49,812 bases of DNA. Source: JBKEDS01 sp047975545 (GTDB taxonomy: Bacteria > Bacteroidota > Bacteroidia > Flavobacteriales > Flavobacteriaceae). Within the stretch, counting starts at the first letter, position 1; each line of letters begins with the position of its first letter. A program made the position numbers and the translations under genes. Shown here piece by piece: positions 8,547 to 17,849 of this stretch. Location of the stretch: the NCBI GenBank assembly GCA_047975545.1, contig JBKEDS010000043.1, positions 1 through 49,812 of the forward strand, written 5' to 3'. A model generated the notes under the pieces. The model saw only the letters and a program-made list of their open reading frames with translations, did not search any database and was not told the DNA's origin.

Positions 8547-9422
8547 TTAATGTGGCTCGTTAGGCTCGATATGGATTAGAATGTGTCCGAGCGATGGAAT
8601 TTCTTCGTGTAAATAATCCTTTAGGTTGTGGGCAATAATGTGGCCTTCCCTTACGGAAATATTAGCATTTACAATGGCGTGTAGGTCCACATGGTGTTTC
8701 ATGCCCGATTTTCGAACAAAGCATTTTTCGGTGCCTAATATGCCTTCAACTTTTATGGCTTTTGCCCGGATTTCGGCAATTAAATCGTCGTACAAATGTT
8801 CGTCCATAATTTCCCCCAAGGCGGGCCTAAAAATTAAATAGCTGTTGTAAAGGATAAAGCCGGAGGCTAGTAGGGCAGCCCAATCGTCGGCGTTTTCGTA
8901 GCCTTCACCAAAAACAAGCGCAATGGAAATGCCAACAAATGCCATAATAGAGGTAATGGCATCGCTCCTGTGGTGCCAAGCATCGGCCTTTAGCGAGCTG
9001 CTGTTGGTGGCTTTGCTTTTTCGAATAACGATTTGATATGATATTTCTTTCCAAATAATAATGCCGCCCAAAATAATAAGGGTCCATGCTTTTGGCGGTT
9101 TGTGCGGCGTTTGTATATTTTGAATGCTTTCGTAACAAATAATAGAAGCCGAAACTACCAAAAAAGCCACGACCATAAAGGTTATTAAGGGTTCTATGCG
9201 GCCGTGTCCGTAAGGATGGTTGTCGTCGGCCGGGCGTTTGGCATATTTTAAGCCCAACAAAACCAAAAGCGACGAAAATACATCGGTGGTCGATTCTATG
9301 GCATCGGCAATTAAGGCGTACGAGTTGCCAAAAAATCCCGCAATTCCCTTGGTTAGCGCCAAACCTATGTTGCTGGCAATACTAAAGTAAACGGTTTTTA
9401 TAGCAGTTTGTTCGTTGCTCAT
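8547..9422 (-). CDS. Cation diffusion facilitator family transporter
   Basis: A 291-residue inner-membrane exporter of divalent metals (Zn, Fe, Co or Mn), working as a proton antiporter dimer. The N-terminal part has about six membrane segments; ALIADAIESTTD supplies one pair of metal ligands and ADAWHHRSDA the other (H/D of segments 2 and 5). The C-terminal 80 residues form the cytoplasmic regulatory domain, rich in histidine (KHHVDLHAIV, HIIAHNLKDYL, GHILIHIEP). The start overlaps the upstream M48 protease stop by 4 nt, so the two are translationally coupled. Metal specificity cannot be read from sequence. Confidence 0.92.
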   Translation of the reverse strand: MSNEQTAIKTVYFSIASNIGLALTKGIAGFFGNSYALIADAIESTTDVFSSLLVLLGLKYAKRPADDNHPYGHGRIEPLITFMVVAFLVVSASIICYESIQNIQTPHKPPKAWTLIILGGIIIWKEISYQIVIRKSKATNSSSLKADAWHHRSDAITSIMAFVGISIALVFGEGYENADDWAALLASGFILYNSYLIFRPALGEIMDEHLYDDLIAEIRAKAIKVEGILGTEKCFVRKSGMKHHVDLHAIVNANISVREGHIIAHNLKDYLHEEIPSLGHILIHIEPNEPH

Positions 9423-10654
9423 TTTTTGTTCAGGTTTTTTATGCGCTGTAACAACGTGGGGTGCGAATAGTGCATAAACACATAAGCAGGGTGTGGCGTT
9501 AAATTGCTCAGGCTGTTTTTTGATAGTTTTTTTAAGGCCGAAATTAAAGGTTCTGGTTTATAAGTGGTTTTGGCATAATTATCGGCTTGGTACTCAAAAG
9601 CCCTGGAAACGTAGTTCATTATTAATCCCGTGAGTTCCGAAATTGGGGCGTAAAGCAGCCCAAAAGCAATTAGGCCAATATGAAAACTGGGCGTTTCTAC
9701 CCCTAAGGCACTCGACAAAACAGGGTTTGAAATAAATAGCGACAAAACATAAAACGTAATACCCGTTAGCAATATGGAAGCAATTAGGTTGAAGATAATA
9801 TGCTTTTTTTTGTAGTGGCCTACCTCGTGGGCAAGTACGGCAATAATTTCATCTTCGTTTAAATCGTTAATTAGCGTATCGTAAAGGGTTACCCGTTTTT
9901 CGCTGCCAAAGCCCGAAAAATAGGCATTGGCCTTGGTGCTGCGCTTTGAGCCGTCTATCACAAAAATTTTATTGAGCTTAAACCCGACCGTTTGGGCATA
10001 GGCCGCAATGCCATCCCGAAGGGTTCCCGTTTCCAAGGGGCTTTGTTTGTTAAATAGTGGGACGATTAATTTTGAGTAAAACATGTTCATGAAAACGGTA
10101 AAAACCGTAACCAAAGCCCACGCATATAACCAAAACGAATTGCCTACAAGTTGATAGGACCAAACAATAAGCGCCAAGATACCGCCGCCGATAATAATGG
10201 TCATGCCCCAACCTTTTATTTTGTCAAGGAAAAAGGTTTTTTTTGTGGTTTTGTTAAAGCCGAAACGCTCCTCGATAACAAAAGTATGGTAATACGAAAA
10301 CGGCGTGGTTATTATATCGCTGCCAACCATGATAATGCCAAAGAAAATTAAGGCAATTACAATTGGGCTGGTGCTGTATTGTCGGGCAATGCGGTCCACG
10401 ATTTCAAATCCGTCGAAAAAAAGAAACCCAAGCGTTAACAATAACGAAAAAGCCGAAGTTAACAGTCCGAACTTGTAGTTTACGGCTTTATAGCTTTGCG
10501 ATTTTTTATATTCGTCGGCATCGTAAACGTCTTGAAGTTCCTTGGGAAGCGCATCATTAAAATGCTTAGCGTTTAGGGCATCCAAAAATTTGTCGATTAT
10601 AAAATTTACGACAATAATGGCTATAATAATGTAGAATAATTCGGTAGGGGTCAT
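9419..10654 (-). CDS. M48 family metallopeptidase, Ste24/CAAX-protease-like
   Basis: A 411-residue integral membrane zinc protease. HEVGH (276-280) binds zinc and holds the catalytic glutamate; EYQAD (about 354-358) supplies the third ligand. Six to seven hydrophobic segments and the N-terminal domain before the protease core match Ste24p rather than the shorter HtpX. Bacterial members probably act in membrane protein quality control, as no prenylated substrates are known. It overlaps the CDF transporter gene by 4 nt. The gap to the upstream methyltransferase gene is about 140 nt. Confidence 0.92.
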   Translation of the reverse strand: MTPTELFYIIIAIIVVNFIIDKFLDALNAKHFNDALPKELQDVYDADEYKKSQSYKAVNYKFGLLTSAFSLLLTLGFLFFDGFEIVDRIARQYSTSPIVIALIFFGIIMVGSDIITTPFSYYHTFVIEERFGFNKTTKKTFFLDKIKGWGMTIIIGGGILALIVWSYQLVGNSFWLYAWALVTVFTVFMNMFYSKLIVPLFNKQSPLETGTLRDGIAAYAQTVGFKLNKIFVIDGSKRSTKANAYFSGFGSEKRVTLYDTLINDLNEDEIIAVLAHEVGHYKKKHIIFNLIASILLTGITFYVLSLFISNPVLSSALGVETPSFHIGLIAFGLLYAPISELTGLIMNYVSRAFEYQADNYAKTTYKPEPLISALKKLSKNSLSNLTPHPAYVFMHYSHPTLLQRIKNLNKK

Positions 10655-10794
10655 GTGTAACTGTTTTGGGGCGAAAGATAACCTTATTTTTTGAAGTCGA
10701 GAGTTGTTGTTGTTAGTTAAAATCTAAATTTTGACATTAAGATGCTTGTAGTGAGTGTTTTATGAATAGAAGTTGTAATGGCATATCGCTCCCG

Positions 10795-11592
10795 TTAACC
10801 AAACCCCCGTTGCCGTTTTGCTTCAAAAATTAAAATACCGGCTGCTACCGAAACGTTCATCGAGTCGATTTCGCCCTGCATGGGGATAATAATGTTTTGC
10901 GTGGCGTTTTGTAGCCATTGGGCTTCTAATCCCGTAGCTTCGGTACCCACTACAATGGCCGAGGGTTTTATAAAATCCTGCGAGGTGTAAACCTCCGATG
11001 CTTGTAAAGCAGCACAGTATATGGCGATATGTTTTTCCTTTAAAAAGCCAATAATTTCCGTTGTTGAGCCTATGGCTATTGGTGTGGTAAACACGCAACC
11101 TACGCTGGAGCGTATAATATTGGGATTGTACAAATCGGTTTTTGGGTTGGCAATAATTACGGCATCAACGTTTGCGGCATCGGCGGTACGCAAAAGGGCG
11201 CCAATGTTTCCGGGCTTTTCGGGTGCTTCGGCAACCAAATTTAAAGGATTTTCATTCTTTAAAATTAAACGACTTAAAGCATGCGGCTTGCTTTTTGCCA
11301 CGGCAATAATGCCTTCGGTGGTGTCGCGGTAGGCCAAATTTTCATAAACCGCTTTGGAAATTTCAATAATTTCGGCCTTGCCCGTGTTTAGTTTATCAAA
11401 CTGTTCCACCGAAAACAGTTCGGGATAAAACAAAATGGTTTCTATTTGGTAATTTCCCTTTGTTGCCAAGGTTAACTCCCTAATGCCTTCAATAACAAAC
11501 AAGCCCGTTTTTTTGCGTTCGCGCGATTTGTCTTTTAGTTGAATAAGCATTTTAACAAGCGTATTTTGTAAACTCGATATTTGTTTGTGCAT
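10795..11592 (-). CDS. TrmH/SpoU-family RNA methyltransferase
   Basis: A SAM-dependent 2'-O-ribose methyltransferase with the trefoil-knot SPOUT fold, for rRNA or tRNA. The substrate-binding N-terminal domain (SRERKKTGLFVIEGIREL) is followed by motif 1 (PGNIGALLRTADAANVDAV), motif 2 (VVGTEATGLEAQW) and motif 3 (NIIIPMQGEIDSMNVSVAAGI). I chose MHKQISSLQN as the start because the family begins there, giving 265 residues. An ATG at 11637 that overlaps the stop of the upstream gene by one base (TAATG) would add 15 residues and could be used through coupling. Confidence 0.9.
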   Translation of the reverse strand: MHKQISSLQNTLVKMLIQLKDKSRERKKTGLFVIEGIRELTLATKGNYQIETILFYPELFSVEQFDKLNTGKAEIIEISKAVYENLAYRDTTEGIIAVAKSKPHALSRLILKNENPLNLVAEAPEKPGNIGALLRTADAANVDAVIIANPKTDLYNPNIIRSSVGCVFTTPIAIGSTTEIIGFLKEKHIAIYCAALQASEVYTSQDFIKPSAIVVGTEATGLEAQWLQNATQNIIIPMQGEIDSMNVSVAAGILIFEAKRQRGFG

Positions 11593-11636
11593 ACGTATAA
11601 AAGTAATAATTAAAGGCTTTAATTGCCTAATGTCCA

Positions 11637-12680
11637 TTATGGGCGGGCTTCAAAATAATTTACCAACAGGGCTACCACGTAATTATAGCTTTCCAGTCCC
11701 TTGGTTTGTTTGTTGGCTTTTAAATAATTACCGTAAAACAATTTAAAAAAAGGCTCGGCGGGGTTTTGGTGGGCTTGCCAAAACTCCCGTATATCTTGGT
11801 AATTTTTTAAAATACCTTTGTTAATTGTTGCCGTTAATTGCTCGTACAGGGGTTTATCGCGCTTATAAATTTCGTTTAGGCAATAATGTAGTCCAAATGT
11901 ATAGCCCGCATATCTAAAGTAAATATCATCATGGTTTATGGCCGCCAAGCAGGCCAAGAAATTAGCTTCGTTTTCGGCGGCATAGCCCAACTGGTGCGCT
12001 ATTTCGTGTAGGGTGGTCGTGGGCGTTCTAAAAGCCGGAACACGGCTGTTTACCTGCGCTTCGTTGGTCAAGGGGTTTAAATAACCGCTAAAGCCCATAT
12101 AGGTTAACGGATAGCTAAACAACGACTTTTTTATGCTCTTTGGGGTGTAATCAAAATCGGGATAACCATTAGCGGCCATGTTTAAAATTTCGGATTTACT
12201 GTATGGTATTGCCACCTTTTGCGTATCGTTATGCGTAATGGCCAAATGGGTTTCGTTGGCGGCCTCTATCAACTTTTCGGTAACCTTAACCAATTGCTCG
12301 GTCGTGTAATTGTTATCGAGTTTTAAATGCTCGTGCAGTGGCAAACGGTAATAATTAAGTCCCCAACAAATATGAAACGCAAAATAAACCACGGCCAAAG
12401 CCGCTGTAATATCCATTAAAAACCGCCAAGTATCCTTAAAAAGCCGTTTTGCGTTTAAGTAAAGCCAACGGACAATAAAAACAATGGCAAGGGCATATAC
12501 CAAATCGCCAAACGAAAACGGTAGCCACCCCAGGGCAAACCGAAATGCTTTCGAAATTATTGGGTACAGCCCTTCGCTATAATAACGCTCCACAAATTCG
12601 GGGCAATGCGCTGCCCAACGTACCAAAGCGTATTGCGGAATAAGGGAAAGTGCCATAAAAAGTTTTGTTCTGCTACGCAT
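11637..12680 (-). CDS. DUF3810 domain-containing membrane protein
   Basis: A 347-residue protein of a Bacteroidetes/Firmicutes family of unknown function. Two to three membrane segments lie in the first 110 residues (LGWLPFSFGDLVYALAIVFIV, then MDITAALAVVYFAFHICWGL). The rest is outside or periplasmic and carries HEIAHQLGYA with a later ENEANF, the pattern of gluzincin-type zinc peptidases. A protease role is therefore plausible but unproven. Its stop overlaps by one base an ATG in frame with the downstream methyltransferase gene. Confidence 0.88.
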   Translation of the reverse strand: MRSRTKLFMALSLIPQYALVRWAAHCPEFVERYYSEGLYPIISKAFRFALGWLPFSFGDLVYALAIVFIVRWLYLNAKRLFKDTWRFLMDITAALAVVYFAFHICWGLNYYRLPLHEHLKLDNNYTTEQLVKVTEKLIEAANETHLAITHNDTQKVAIPYSKSEILNMAANGYPDFDYTPKSIKKSLFSYPLTYMGFSGYLNPLTNEAQVNSRVPAFRTPTTTLHEIAHQLGYAAENEANFLACLAAINHDDIYFRYAGYTFGLHYCLNEIYKRDKPLYEQLTATINKGILKNYQDIREFWQAHQNPAEPFFKLFYGNYLKANKQTKGLESYNYVVALLVNYFEARP

Positions 12681-12933
12681 GTGTCAAAAATAATAAAAAT
12701 TTGTACCCAATGGCAGGTTGGTGTTTACAAAGGTTTCTTCCCGCTTTCTATTTTAAATTTTTGTGACAAATTGTTGTTTTAGTGCTTAATTATTTTGGAA
12801 ACTACTGGATTTTGCCTGCCAAATGCCCATTATGGGCTTTCGTGCCTCAAAAAAGGATGCCACTTCAATCGGGAGTAGCAGCCAAAGTTGGTGTGTTTTT
12901 GCTACCTTTGTTGGCACAAGAAAAACATTCACC

Positions 12934-14406
12934 ATGAATTCAGAAATAAGACAACTACAACCCCAACAGCTTTGGAACCATTTTGCCAATTTAAACGCCG
13001 TGCCGCGCGCCTCTAAAAAAGAGGAACGTGTAATAGCTTTTATGAAAGCCTTTGGCGAATCCCTCGGGCTGGAAACCTTGGTCGATACCGTAGGCAACGT
13101 TATTATAAAAAAGCCGGCCACACCCGGCATGGAAAACCGTACAACGGTAGTATTGCAGTCGCACCTCGATATGGTACACCAAAAAAACAACGCTACCAAT
13201 TTTAATTTCGACACCCAAGGTATCGAGATGTACATCGATGGCGATTGGGTACGTGCCAAAGGCACAACCCTTGGTGCCGATAACGGCTTGGGCGTGGCCA
13301 CCATTATGGCCATCCTGCAAAGCAGCGATATACAGCACCCGGCCATCGAAGCCCTTTTTACCATAGACGAGGAAACCGGGATGACGGGCGCCCAAGGCTT
13401 AAAAGGCGGTTTGCTCTCCGGTGGCATTTTATTAAATCTCGACACCGAGGAAGACAACGAAATTGGCGTGGGATGCGCCGGAGGTATAGACGTTACGGCA
13501 ACCCGAACTTATAAAGAAGAAGAAACACCCGAGTTTAAAACAGGCTATACCATTACCGTAAAAGGCTTGCAGGGCGGACATTCCGGTATGCAAATACACG
13601 AAGGCTTGGGCAACGCCAATAAAATAATGAACCGCCTGCTGTTCGATGGTTTCGAAAATTTCGGTTTGCGTATTTCCCAAATCGAGGGTGGAAGCCTGCG
13701 CAATGCCATTCCGCGCGAAAGTAGGGCAGTAGTAGCTATCGATACCGTACACGAAAATGCTTTTTTACAAGAAACAACCGAGCTTGCCAACACCATTAAA
13801 ACCGAATACAAAACCATGGAACCCGATTTAGAGGTTTTAATAGAAAAAGCCAAAACCCCAAAAACCATAATGGATTTGGGGGTTCAAGAAGGTTTTACCC
13901 GTGCCGTGTACGCCGCCCAAAACGGTGTGTACCGCATGAGTGCCGATATTCCCGATTTAGTGGAAACCTCAAACAATATAGCCAAAGTTGTGGTTAAGGA
14001 AGGCAATATCCATGTAGCCTGCCTAACACGCTCGTCGGTAGAAAGTTCCAAATTCGATTTGGCCAATACCCTGCGGGCAACCTTCGAGCTAACGGGCTGC
14101 GAGGTTGAGTTTTCGGGCGATTATCCGGGGTGGACACCCAATATGGATTCGCCCATATTAAAAGTACTAACCAAAATATATAAGGATATGAACGGTGAGG
14201 ATGCCCACGTAGCGGCCTGCCATGCCGGTTTGGAATGCGGTATCCTCGGGCAAAATTATCCCGATATGGATATGATTAGTTTTGGTCCCAACATTAAAGG
14301 CGCCCATTCGCCGGACGAGCGTACCCAGATTTCTTCCGTTCAAAAATACTGGAAATTTGTGCTGGAAATTTTAGCGCATATTCCGGTTTTGCCCAAAGCA
14401 AAATAG
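12934..14406 (+). CDS. pepD: Aminoacyl-histidine dipeptidase (cytosol nonspecific dipeptidase, M20)
   Basis: This enzyme hydrolyses dipeptides such as Xaa-His in the cytoplasm with two zinc ions. The start MNSEIRQLQPQQLW is the family N-terminus; the longer frame from 12823 is rejected. The protein is 490 residues. Metal ligands and catalytic residues are visible: H77 and D79 (QSHLDMV), D116 (GADNG), E146/E147 (DEETGMTGA), D170 (LNLDTEE) and a C-terminal histidine in KGAHSPDE. The lid domain is inserted in the middle (GLQGGHSGMQI). TACCTTTG at 12903-12910 is a possible -7 box. Confidence 0.94.
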   Translation: MNSEIRQLQPQQLWNHFANLNAVPRASKKEERVIAFMKAFGESLGLETLVDTVGNVIIKKPATPGMENRTTVVLQSHLDMVHQKNNATNFNFDTQGIEMYIDGDWVRAKGTTLGADNGLGVATIMAILQSSDIQHPAIEALFTIDEETGMTGAQGLKGGLLSGGILLNLDTEEDNEIGVGCAGGIDVTATRTYKEEETPEFKTGYTITVKGLQGGHSGMQIHEGLGNANKIMNRLLFDGFENFGLRISQIEGGSLRNAIPRESRAVVAIDTVHENAFLQETTELANTIKTEYKTMEPDLEVLIEKAKTPKTIMDLGVQEGFTRAVYAAQNGVYRMSADIPDLVETSNNIAKVVVKEGNIHVACLTRSSVESSKFDLANTLRATFELTGCEVEFSGDYPGWTPNMDSPILKVLTKIYKDMNGEDAHVAACHAGLECGILGQNYPDMDMISFGPNIKGAHSPDERTQISSVQKYWKFVLEILAHIPVLPKAK

Positions 14407-14444
14407 CCGAATAGGAGGTTTATGACTGAAGTGGAATGTAAAAA

Positions 14445-14690
14445 GCCTTATCTAAAAAAACATCAAATCCTGAAAAGTTTTTTTAAAGAGATTGCTTTCG
14501 TCGTCGTACCTCCTTCTCGCGATTGACGTTCATTGCGAACGCCTGTGCTGAGCGAAGTCAAAGCAAAGTGAAGCAATCTCTACCATACAAGTTATAGACT
14601 GCTTCGTGCCCTGCCTACCGACAGGCGAGCCCGCAGTGACGTCATTACGAACGAAGTGAAGTAATCTTTGAATATATTAAGGGTGTTTCG
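14445..14690. repeat. Cluster of palindromic intergenic repeats (R3)
   Basis: Two related units lie here. Unit one (about 14499-14581) is flanked by AGAGATTGCTT and GAAGCAATCTCT; its left arm is the inverse of the R2 core (CGTCGTACCTCCTTCTCGCG). Unit two (about 14600-14675) reads ACTGCTTCGTGCCCTGCC, ACGTCATTACGAACGAAG and AAGTAATCTT. GCCTGTGCTGAG also occurs in inverse form at 40978-40992. These fill the gap of about 335 bp between pepD and yidD; I see no gene there. Confidence 0.7.
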
Positions 14691-14742
14691 TGCCTCGCTG
14701 TAACGTTGTTGCAATCCATGCCCTGCCAAAAAATGCAAAATA

Positions 14743-14967
14743 TCAAGGCACAGGGTCGTAGCCCGAGCCGCCCCAAGGATGGCAGCTTAAAATGCGCTTT
14801 AAGGCCAGTTTTCCGCCTTTAAACAAACCGTGTTTTTCCAAGGCTTCCTTTGCGTAATGCGAACAGGTGGGCTGGTACCTACACGTTGCGGGCGTTAATG
14901 GCGAAATAAACGTTTGGTACACTTTTATAAGTAGTAAAAATGGTGCGATAAATAGTTTTTTCATCAC
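14743..14967 (-). CDS. yidD: Membrane protein insertion efficiency factor YidD
   Basis: A 74-residue protein of the YidD family, which associates with the inner membrane and assists YidC-dependent insertion. The family signature is complete: an amphipathic/hydrophobic N-terminus (LFIAPFLLLIKVYQTFISPL), three conserved cysteines in ATCRYQPTCSHYA and ILSCHPWGGSGYDPVP at the C-terminus. The start may be either of two adjacent ATGs. It lies 17 nt after cysS on the same strand and is probably co-transcribed with it. Confidence 0.93.
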   Translation of the reverse strand: MMKKLFIAPFLLLIKVYQTFISPLTPATCRYQPTCSHYAKEALEKHGLFKGGKLALKRILSCHPWGGSGYDPVP

Positions 14968-14984
14968 ATATAAAAAACTTTTCG

Positions 14985-16466
14985 TTAGGAAACACTAAAC
15001 GTCGTACCATCTTTACCGTCTTTTAGCTGAATGCCCGCTTCGGCCAGTTCGTCCCTAATTTTGTCGGAAAGGGCAAAATCTTTATTGGCCCTGGCTTCTT
15101 GTCTTAATTTTATTAAAATGTCAACAGCGCTCGACAACTTATCGGTGCCTGCTTCTGTTTTGGTGGCATTTTCAAGCCCGAGAACATCAAAAGTAAAAGT
15201 GTTTATGGCGTCTTTTAAAAGCGTTAAATCGGCTTCGGTCAAGGTTGCAGAGCCATCTTTAATTTGATGGATGTATTTGGCGGCTTCAAACAATTGCGCA
15301 ATTAAAATAGGCGAGTTAAAATCGTCGTTCATGGCGTCGTAGCAGGTTTGTTGCCATGTTTTAACATTAATAGTCGAGGTTGCCGAAGCCTTTAGTTCCG
15401 GCAGTAGGTTTATGGCATCCATAAGGCGGTCATAGCCTTTTTCACTGGCCAGCAAGCCCTCATCGGTTAAATCCACAACACTGCGGTACGACGATTGTGC
15501 CAAGAAAAACCGAATAACGCTGGGGGTGTAAGCCTTACTAAAAAAGCGCTTGTTACCATTAATAAGTTCCATGGGCGTTACCGTGGTTCCGGTGCTTTTG
15601 GACATGCGCTGCCCGTTAAGTTCCAGCATATTGGCGTGCATCCAATAATTTACGGGCGATTGCCCCTTAGCGGCTTCGCTTTGGGCTATTTCGCATTCGT
15701 GGTGCGGAAATTTTAAATCCATACCACCACCGTGGATATCGAACGTATCGCCCAAGTATTTGGTGCTCATGGCGGTACATTCCAAATGCCAACCGGGAAA
15801 ACCGTCGCTCCAAGGCGAGGGCCAGCGCATAATATGTTGGGGCTCGGCTTTTTTCCAAAGGGCAAAATCCTGCGGGTTTTTCTTGTCGCTTTGGCCGTCC
15901 AGTTCCCTGGTGTTGTGTATTAGGTCGTCCAATTTGCGCTTGCTTAACTTGCCGTACTCGTGGGCTTGGTTAAATTTGTGTACATCAAAATACACCGAAC
16001 CGTTTACAATGTAGGCAAAACCGTTATCTATTATACTTTTTATAAGCTCTATTTGTTCGATAATATGCCCGGTTGCCGTGGGTTCGATACTGGGCGGTAA
16101 AAAGTTAAAAAGGTTTAGTATGTTATGAAAATCTACGGTGTAGCGCTGTACTACTTCCATAGGCTCGATTTGTTCCAAGCGGGCTTTTTTGGTAATTTTG
16201 TCCTCCCCGGCATCGGCATCGTTTTCCAAATGCCCCGCATCGGTTATGTTGCGCACATAGCGTACTTTATAGCCCAGGTGCTTTAGGTAGCGAAAAATCA
16301 TGTCGAACGACATAAAGGTCCTTACATTGCCCAAGTGTACATTGCTGTAAACCGTGGGGCCGCAAACGTACATGCCAATATGGCCGGGGTTAATGGGGGT
16401 AAAAACTTCTTTTTTCCCCGTAAGGGAATTGTAAATTTTTAGGTGTTGGTCCTTGTACAGTTGCAT
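14985..16466 (-). CDS. cysS: Cysteine-tRNA ligase
   Basis: This class I aminoacyl-tRNA synthetase charges tRNA-Cys. The 493-residue protein has the zinc ligand C35 in YVCGPTVY, the HIGH-type motif HLGN (44-47), further zinc ligands in WHLECTAMS and HHECEIAQSE, and the signature RMSKSTG. The C-terminal DALR-type helical domain follows. Length is normal. It sits between a GNAT gene (7 nt upstream) and yidD, in what looks like one operon read from folE downwards. Confidence 0.96.
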   Translation of the reverse strand: MQLYKDQHLKIYNSLTGKKEVFTPINPGHIGMYVCGPTVYSNVHLGNVRTFMSFDMIFRYLKHLGYKVRYVRNITDAGHLENDADAGEDKITKKARLEQIEPMEVVQRYTVDFHNILNLFNFLPPSIEPTATGHIIEQIELIKSIIDNGFAYIVNGSVYFDVHKFNQAHEYGKLSKRKLDDLIHNTRELDGQSDKKNPQDFALWKKAEPQHIMRWPSPWSDGFPGWHLECTAMSTKYLGDTFDIHGGGMDLKFPHHECEIAQSEAAKGQSPVNYWMHANMLELNGQRMSKSTGTTVTPMELINGNKRFFSKAYTPSVIRFFLAQSSYRSVVDLTDEGLLASEKGYDRLMDAINLLPELKASATSTINVKTWQQTCYDAMNDDFNSPILIAQLFEAAKYIHQIKDGSATLTEADLTLLKDAINTFTFDVLGLENATKTEAGTDKLSSAVDILIKLRQEARANKDFALSDKIRDELAEAGIQLKDGKDGTTFSVS

Positions 16467-16473
16467 AACGTTG

Positions 16474-16989
16474 TTATTGGTTGTTTTTTAATACTTTTTC
16501 GTAGGCTTTTCTGGGGCTGTTCCTAAAGTAAACCTCGCCACAATAAGTATATCCGTATTTTTTGAAAAGGGTTAGCATGGCGGGATTGTCAAAATTGGTA
16601 TCGGCTTTTATGCTTGAAATGGTATTGCTTTTGGCGTAATCTTCAATGTGTTTCAATATTTTTTTTGCCAATCCTTTTCCGGTGTGTTTTTCTGAAATAG
16701 CTATTCTGTGAAACACCACGTAATCGGTATTGGTTAGCCAATTTCCTTCTATGGCGTCGTATGCGGGTTCGCTGTTAATGTCAATGCTTACATAGCCTAC
16801 AATGGTGTTTTTTTCGGTTAGCACAAAACCGGTTTGTTTTTCAATATCGTGCCTTATAATTTCAGGGTTTGGGTAGCCGTCTTGCCATTGTTGGCTTCCG
16901 TCAGCTTTTCGCCGTGCTATGGCTTGTTTTAAAATGAGCCATATTTCAGGTAAATCGGAGGCTTCGGCTTTTCTGAAATTATAATTCAT
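16474..16989 (-). CDS. GNAT family N-acetyltransferase
   Basis: A 171-residue acetyl-CoA-dependent acyltransferase of unknown substrate. The GNAT fold is shown by the N-terminal YNFRKAEASDLPEIW, the central beta strands around NTIVGYVSIDIN, and the CoA pyrophosphate loop EKHTGKGLAKKIL. The later LTLFKKYGYTYCGEVYF is the usual strand 6-7 region. It is 14 nt from folE and 7 nt from cysS, so it is co-transcribed with both; its neighbours do not reveal the substrate. Confidence 0.88.
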   Translation of the reverse strand: MNYNFRKAEASDLPEIWLILKQAIARRKADGSQQWQDGYPNPEIIRHDIEKQTGFVLTEKNTIVGYVSIDINSEPAYDAIEGNWLTNTDYVVFHRIAISEKHTGKGLAKKILKHIEDYAKSNTISSIKADTNFDNPAMLTLFKKYGYTYCGEVYFRNSPRKAYEKVLKNNQ

Positions 16990-17003
16990 TTTTCCTGAAA
17001 AAA

Positions 17004-17684
17004 TTAGAATTTAGTTTCTAACTTAATATAGTCCAAAAACTCCCGCCGTGTTTGCTCGTCCTTAAATTTTCCGCCAAATTCCGAGGTTACCGTACTGCTT
17101 TCAATATCGCGAATACCTCGTGAATTTACGCATAAATGTTTGGCATCGATAACGCAAGCCACGTCTTGGGTGTTTAAAACGGCTTGCAGTTCGTTTACAA
17201 TTTGTATGGTAAGGCGTTCTTGTACTTGCGGGCGTTTGGCAAAATAGTCCACAATACGGTTCATTTTGGATAAGCCCACGACGGTACCGTTGGAAATATA
17301 GGCAATATGCGCCCTACCGACAATAGGTAGTAAATGGTGCTCGCAGGTGGAATATACCGTAATGTTTTTTTCTACCAACATTTCGCCGTACTTATATTTA
17401 TTGTCAAAAGTGGAGGCACTTGGTTTTTTTTCGGGATCGAGACCGCCAAAAATTTCCTTTACAAACATTTTGGCCACCCGATTGGGTGTGCCTTTAAGGC
17501 TGTCGTCCGTTAGGTCAAGGCCCAAGGTTTCCATAATATGGCGCACGTTGTTTTTAATGATTTCAATTTTTTCTTCGTTGGAAAGTTCAAAGGCATCGGC
17601 ACGCATAGGCGTGTTTGCCGATGTGCCTATGTGGTCGTTGCCCAACGCATCGAATTGTTCTTCTATGTTGTTTTCAATTTTCAT
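17004..17684 (-). CDS. folE: GTP cyclohydrolase I
   Basis: This enzyme converts GTP to 7,8-dihydroneopterin triphosphate, the first step of folate (and queuosine) synthesis. The 226-residue protein has the zinc and active-site motif CEHHLLP (C114, H116, H117), GLSKMNRIVDYFAKRPQVQERL, and the second zinc cysteine with ACVIDAKHLCVNSRG. That identifies type IA, the zinc-dependent form. The N-terminal 30 residues are variable, as usual. It follows a conserved 5' leader with its own promoter, so it is probably regulated at that leader. tgt, which makes queuosine-tRNA, lies 10 kb away. Confidence 0.96.
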   Translation of the reverse strand: MKIENNIEEQFDALGNDHIGTSANTPMRADAFELSNEEKIEIIKNNVRHIMETLGLDLTDDSLKGTPNRVAKMFVKEIFGGLDPEKKPSASTFDNKYKYGEMLVEKNITVYSTCEHHLLPIVGRAHIAYISNGTVVGLSKMNRIVDYFAKRPQVQERLTIQIVNELQAVLNTQDVACVIDAKHLCVNSRGIRDIESSTVTSEFGGKFKDEQTRREFLDYIKLETKF

Positions 17685-17771
17685 GTGTTAGTATTTATTG
17701 TTTTTTTAATGACACATGGAACCCCAAATTAACATTCTGCTGTGCGATTAAAACTTAATAATGGGTGTTTC
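17682..17771 (-). promoter_or_regulatory. Conserved leader element, copy B (folE)
   Basis: In gene orientation it runs GAAACACCC, AATCGCACAGC, ATGTTAAT, GGGGTTCCATGTGTC, then AACAATAAATACTAACACATG ending on the folE start codon. The promoter box lies upstream at 17808-17815, so the whole element should be transcribed. CATGTGT (transcript) can pair with ACACATG, including the AUG, across a loop of about 23 nt, or with the upstream GCACA. Confidence 0.75.
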
Positions 17772-17807
17772 ATTTAATTTGTTGAAATAAATCATTAATT
17801 AAGTTTG

Positions 17808-17815
17808 CAAAGATA
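17808..17815 (-). promoter_or_regulatory. -7 promoter box of folE
   Basis: TATCTTTG on the minus strand, followed by CAAAC, fits TAnnTTTG. It gives a leader of about 115 nt. Confidence 0.6.
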
Positions 17816-17849
17816 AGTAAAACACTTTTGTTATGTTTTGTACGCTTAA

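Noticed and set aside
12786..13457. A 223-codon ORF on the minus strand
   Set aside because: It is the shadow of pepD, whose motifs and length are clear.
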